Positions 11,335 to 13,070 of a stretch of DNA of 13,070 nt are shown in pieces (position 1 is the first letter of the stretch; every line of letters starts with the position of its first letter). Source of the DNA: DATENM01 sp045807765 (GTDB lineage: Bacteria > Acidobacteriota > Blastocatellia > UBA7656); the NCBI GenBank assembly GCA_045807765.1, contig JBJMGU010000049.1, forward strand, positions 1 to 13,070, written 5' to 3'. A program made the position numbers and the translations under genes. The notes under the pieces are model-generated. The model made no database searches. It was not told where the DNA came from and saw nothing but the letters and a program-made list of their open reading frames with translations.

Positions 11335-13070
11335 TCAATGATCCTTGACCGATGGCTCAGGCGTCGAATCATTCGCTGGCGGGACGCGGACAATAAACAC
11401 GGAAAGTTCGGGGTGTTCGGCGGAAAGCTCCACGTCCAGGTCGCCGTTAATGGCGCGCATTAACTTGCGCGCCACCCAAAGTCCGAGGCCGACGCCGCTA
11501 TGATGTCGCCCCGTGTCTTCGATCACGCTGCCGCGCCGGTACTTCTCGAAAATCAACTCCTTCTCGGCAGGAAGAATAGGCTCGCCGACGCTCTTTACTT
11601 TGAGGGCGGCTTCGCCGGTGGCGCGTTCAAAAGTGCAGAGCAAAAAGACTTTCGAGCCTTCGTCTGCATACTTCATGGCGTTGTGGATCAAGCTATAAAA
11701 GACGCTGGTGAAAACGTTGCGGTCCATCCGCAAGGTCGGGAATCCCATATCCTGATCATAAATGAATTTCAAGTCGGTTCTGGCATTGGTCTTTTGTAGA
11801 CGCATGCATAGGTCGTTGAGCTCCTTCGGCGCGTCGATGTTATCGGCTCCGAAAGAGGGCTTACGGCCCGCGTCATCGCCAAAAGTCGTAAATGTTCCCC
11901 AGCAGAGCGCCAGACAATCTTCGACCAACGCCTGCACGCGTTCGAGCCGCTCAAGAAAATCCTTCTGCGTCGTTTTGCGTTGTAACCGCGTGATGGCACC
12001 AATGACCGAATTGAGCGGGCCTTGCAACTGGTGAGTAATAATCATGAGGTCGTCTTGACGCTGAAGCGCTATCGTTTCCGCCACGGTCTGAGCCGCCCTG
12101 GCGAGCGTGGCGCTTTGTTCGGCTTTCTCGCTCTCTAATTCAAGTTGCTTCATATGTGAGAGCCTCTGGGCCTCAATCTGCTCCGTGTGTAAGAATTTTT
12201 CAATGATGGGATGTAGCTGGCGGGCGAGGGCTTTGCCGCGCCGCTCATCTTCGTCCGTAAACCAGTGACAGCGATACTGGCTATTGAGCATGAGGATGAC
12301 GCCGTGGTTGTTTCTCTGCGAGCCGATCGGGATGGCCATCCACGAGATGATGCGGTGGCCGAGCGCTTTTTCTAAACTGTCGAGCATTTCAGTGTCGAAC
12401 TCGTCGAGGTGTTTCGGGACCTCATCCCAGCGCAGGACCTTGCCCAGATTGGCGCATTTCCCGGCCTGCCCTTGGCCGACTTGGAAGAGGCCCTTTTTGA
12501 TAGACCGTAAGCCTTCCGTTGCGCTCACCTCCATCGTCGTGCCGTTCGGGTCGGGGCGAAAGATAATCAGGCAGGCCTCGGCTTCCAGGTAGGCTTTTAA
12601 GATTTTGGCGGCCTTCGGGAAAACCTCTTCCAGAGAATCACATTTCGATAGCTGATCAATCTCCCTTTGCGGATAGAGGTTGTAACGGCCCTCCCACTGC
12701 TCCATTGTGTTTGAGATGATGGAGCCGAGTGATTGTAGGAAGGCGTTGTGGCGGCGGTTGGCCGGGCCGCCTTGCTTGCCATAAAGGGCCAGAACGCCGC
12801 TCCGATTTCGATCCTTGCGCAGTGGAATGAAGGCAGCCGGCGCGTCTATGTCATGGCGGAATCGAGGCTGCATGTCCTCGTACTCTTCCGGCAGGTATTT
12901 CAATGACCGCAGGACGATCATCTCGCGGCTTCCAAGGAAATCGGTGTTTGAAGGAATGCCGTCCCTCAAGTTCTTCGCCTCGGGGAATCTCACGCTCGGG
13001 CCGGGCAAGAGCAATTCTCCGCGATCCTGGTGAGTCTCAATGAGCCACAAGCAGGCCGAGTCATACCAGA
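11335..13070 (-). CDS. GAF-domain sensor histidine kinase (N-terminus outside window)
   Basis: The frame is open to the right edge (first visible codons read WYDSAC), so the protein is cut; the TTG at 13048-13050 is not a believable start because it lies within a GAF-like strand. Numbering from that codon, 571 residues are visible. Residues 1-115 look like the end of one GAF domain. Residues about 138-287 are a second (SLEEVFPKAAKILKAYLEAEAC, VGQGQAGKCANLGK, SWMAIPIGS, GVILMLNS). A coiled coil (288-335) leads to the H box ITHQLQGPLNSVIGAI with His340. The ATPase part shows the N box (SLIHNAMKYADEG, Asn457), a degenerate G1 box (VKSVGEPI, 485-492), the F box (IFEKYRRGS) and the G2 box (HHSGVGLGLWVARK, 517-529). 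No membrane segment is visible. It is first among the visible genes of the operon with the receiver and two membrane proteins. Its ligand cannot be inferred. Confidence 0.88.
   Translation of the reverse strand, partial: WYDSACLWLIETHQDRGELLLPGPSVRFPEAKNLRDGIPSNTDFLGSREMIVLRSLKYLPEEYEDMQPRFRHDIDAPAAFIPLRKDRNRSGVLALYGKQGGPANRRHNAFLQSLGSIISNTMEQWEGRYNLYPQREIDQLSKCDSLEEVFPKAAKILKAYLEAEACLIIFRPDPNGTTMEVSATEGLRSIKKGLFQVGQGQAGKCANLGKVLRWDEVPKHLDEFDTEMLDSLEKALGHRIISWMAIPIGSQRNNHGVILMLNSQYRCHWFTDEDERRGKALARQLHPIIEKFLHTEQIEAQRLSHMKQLELESEKAEQSATLARAAQTVAETIALQRQDDLMIITHQLQGPLNSVIGAITRLQRKTTQKDFLERLERVQALVEDCLALCWGTFTTFGDDAGRKPSFGADNIDAPKELNDLCMRLQKTNARTDLKFIYDQDMGFPTLRMDRNVFTSVFYSLIHNAMKYADEGSKVFLLCTFERATGEAALKVKSVGEPILPAEKELIFEKYRRGSVIEDTGRHHSGVGLGLWVARKLMRAINGDLDVELSAEHPELSVFIVRVPPANDSTPEPSVKDH

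Overview
The window is a moderately GC-rich bacterial chromosome segment with 15 protein-coding genes, two of them cut by the window edges. I see no tRNA, rRNA, CRISPR array, transposase or phage gene. The gene set fits a Gram-negative, outer-membrane organism, and I think an Acidobacteriota member (Blastocatellia-like) most likely. The grounds are an OmpA-family lipoprotein with a long Ala/Asp-rich coiled coil, a secreted tandem beta-barrel protein, an M48 periplasmic protease and the general codon style. This placement is inference from protein style, not a database result.

Left part (1-3063, plus strand): the C-terminal end of ParB (chromosome partitioning), then a secreted protein with two lipocalin-like repeats that ends in a 16-bp perfect hairpin, then a 451-residue pentapeptide-repeat protein with an unrecognised C-terminal half. 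ParB often lies near the replication origin, so the window may be origin-proximal.

Middle part (3112-7386): a DUF2520 Rossmann protein (minus) is divergent from an M48 metalloprotease (plus). The protease converges on a Nudix hydrolase-TrmL pair (minus) whose reading frames are separated by one base. Upstream of these is an OmpA/Pal-type lipoprotein (minus) with its own terminator and a strongly structured 5' leader.

Right part (7783-13070): two tandem paralogous genes encode 107-residue, very basic, exported proteins with degenerate EF-hand-like repeats (minus). Next comes a DUF1287 cysteine-peptidase-like lipoprotein (plus). Last is a minus-strand signalling operon: a GAF-GAF histidine kinase (cut by the right edge), a stand-alone receiver protein, a four-helix membrane protein and a small membrane-anchored helical protein. 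The kinase and receiver depart from consensus at several catalytic positions, and the two membrane proteins are unrecognised. This operon and the tandem basic proteins are the best candidates here for undescribed biology.

Much of the window concerns the cell envelope (M48 protease, OmpA lipoprotein, DUF1287 lipoprotein, exported basic proteins, lipocalin-like protein). The rest is housekeeping (ParB, TrmL, Nudix) and one sensory operon.
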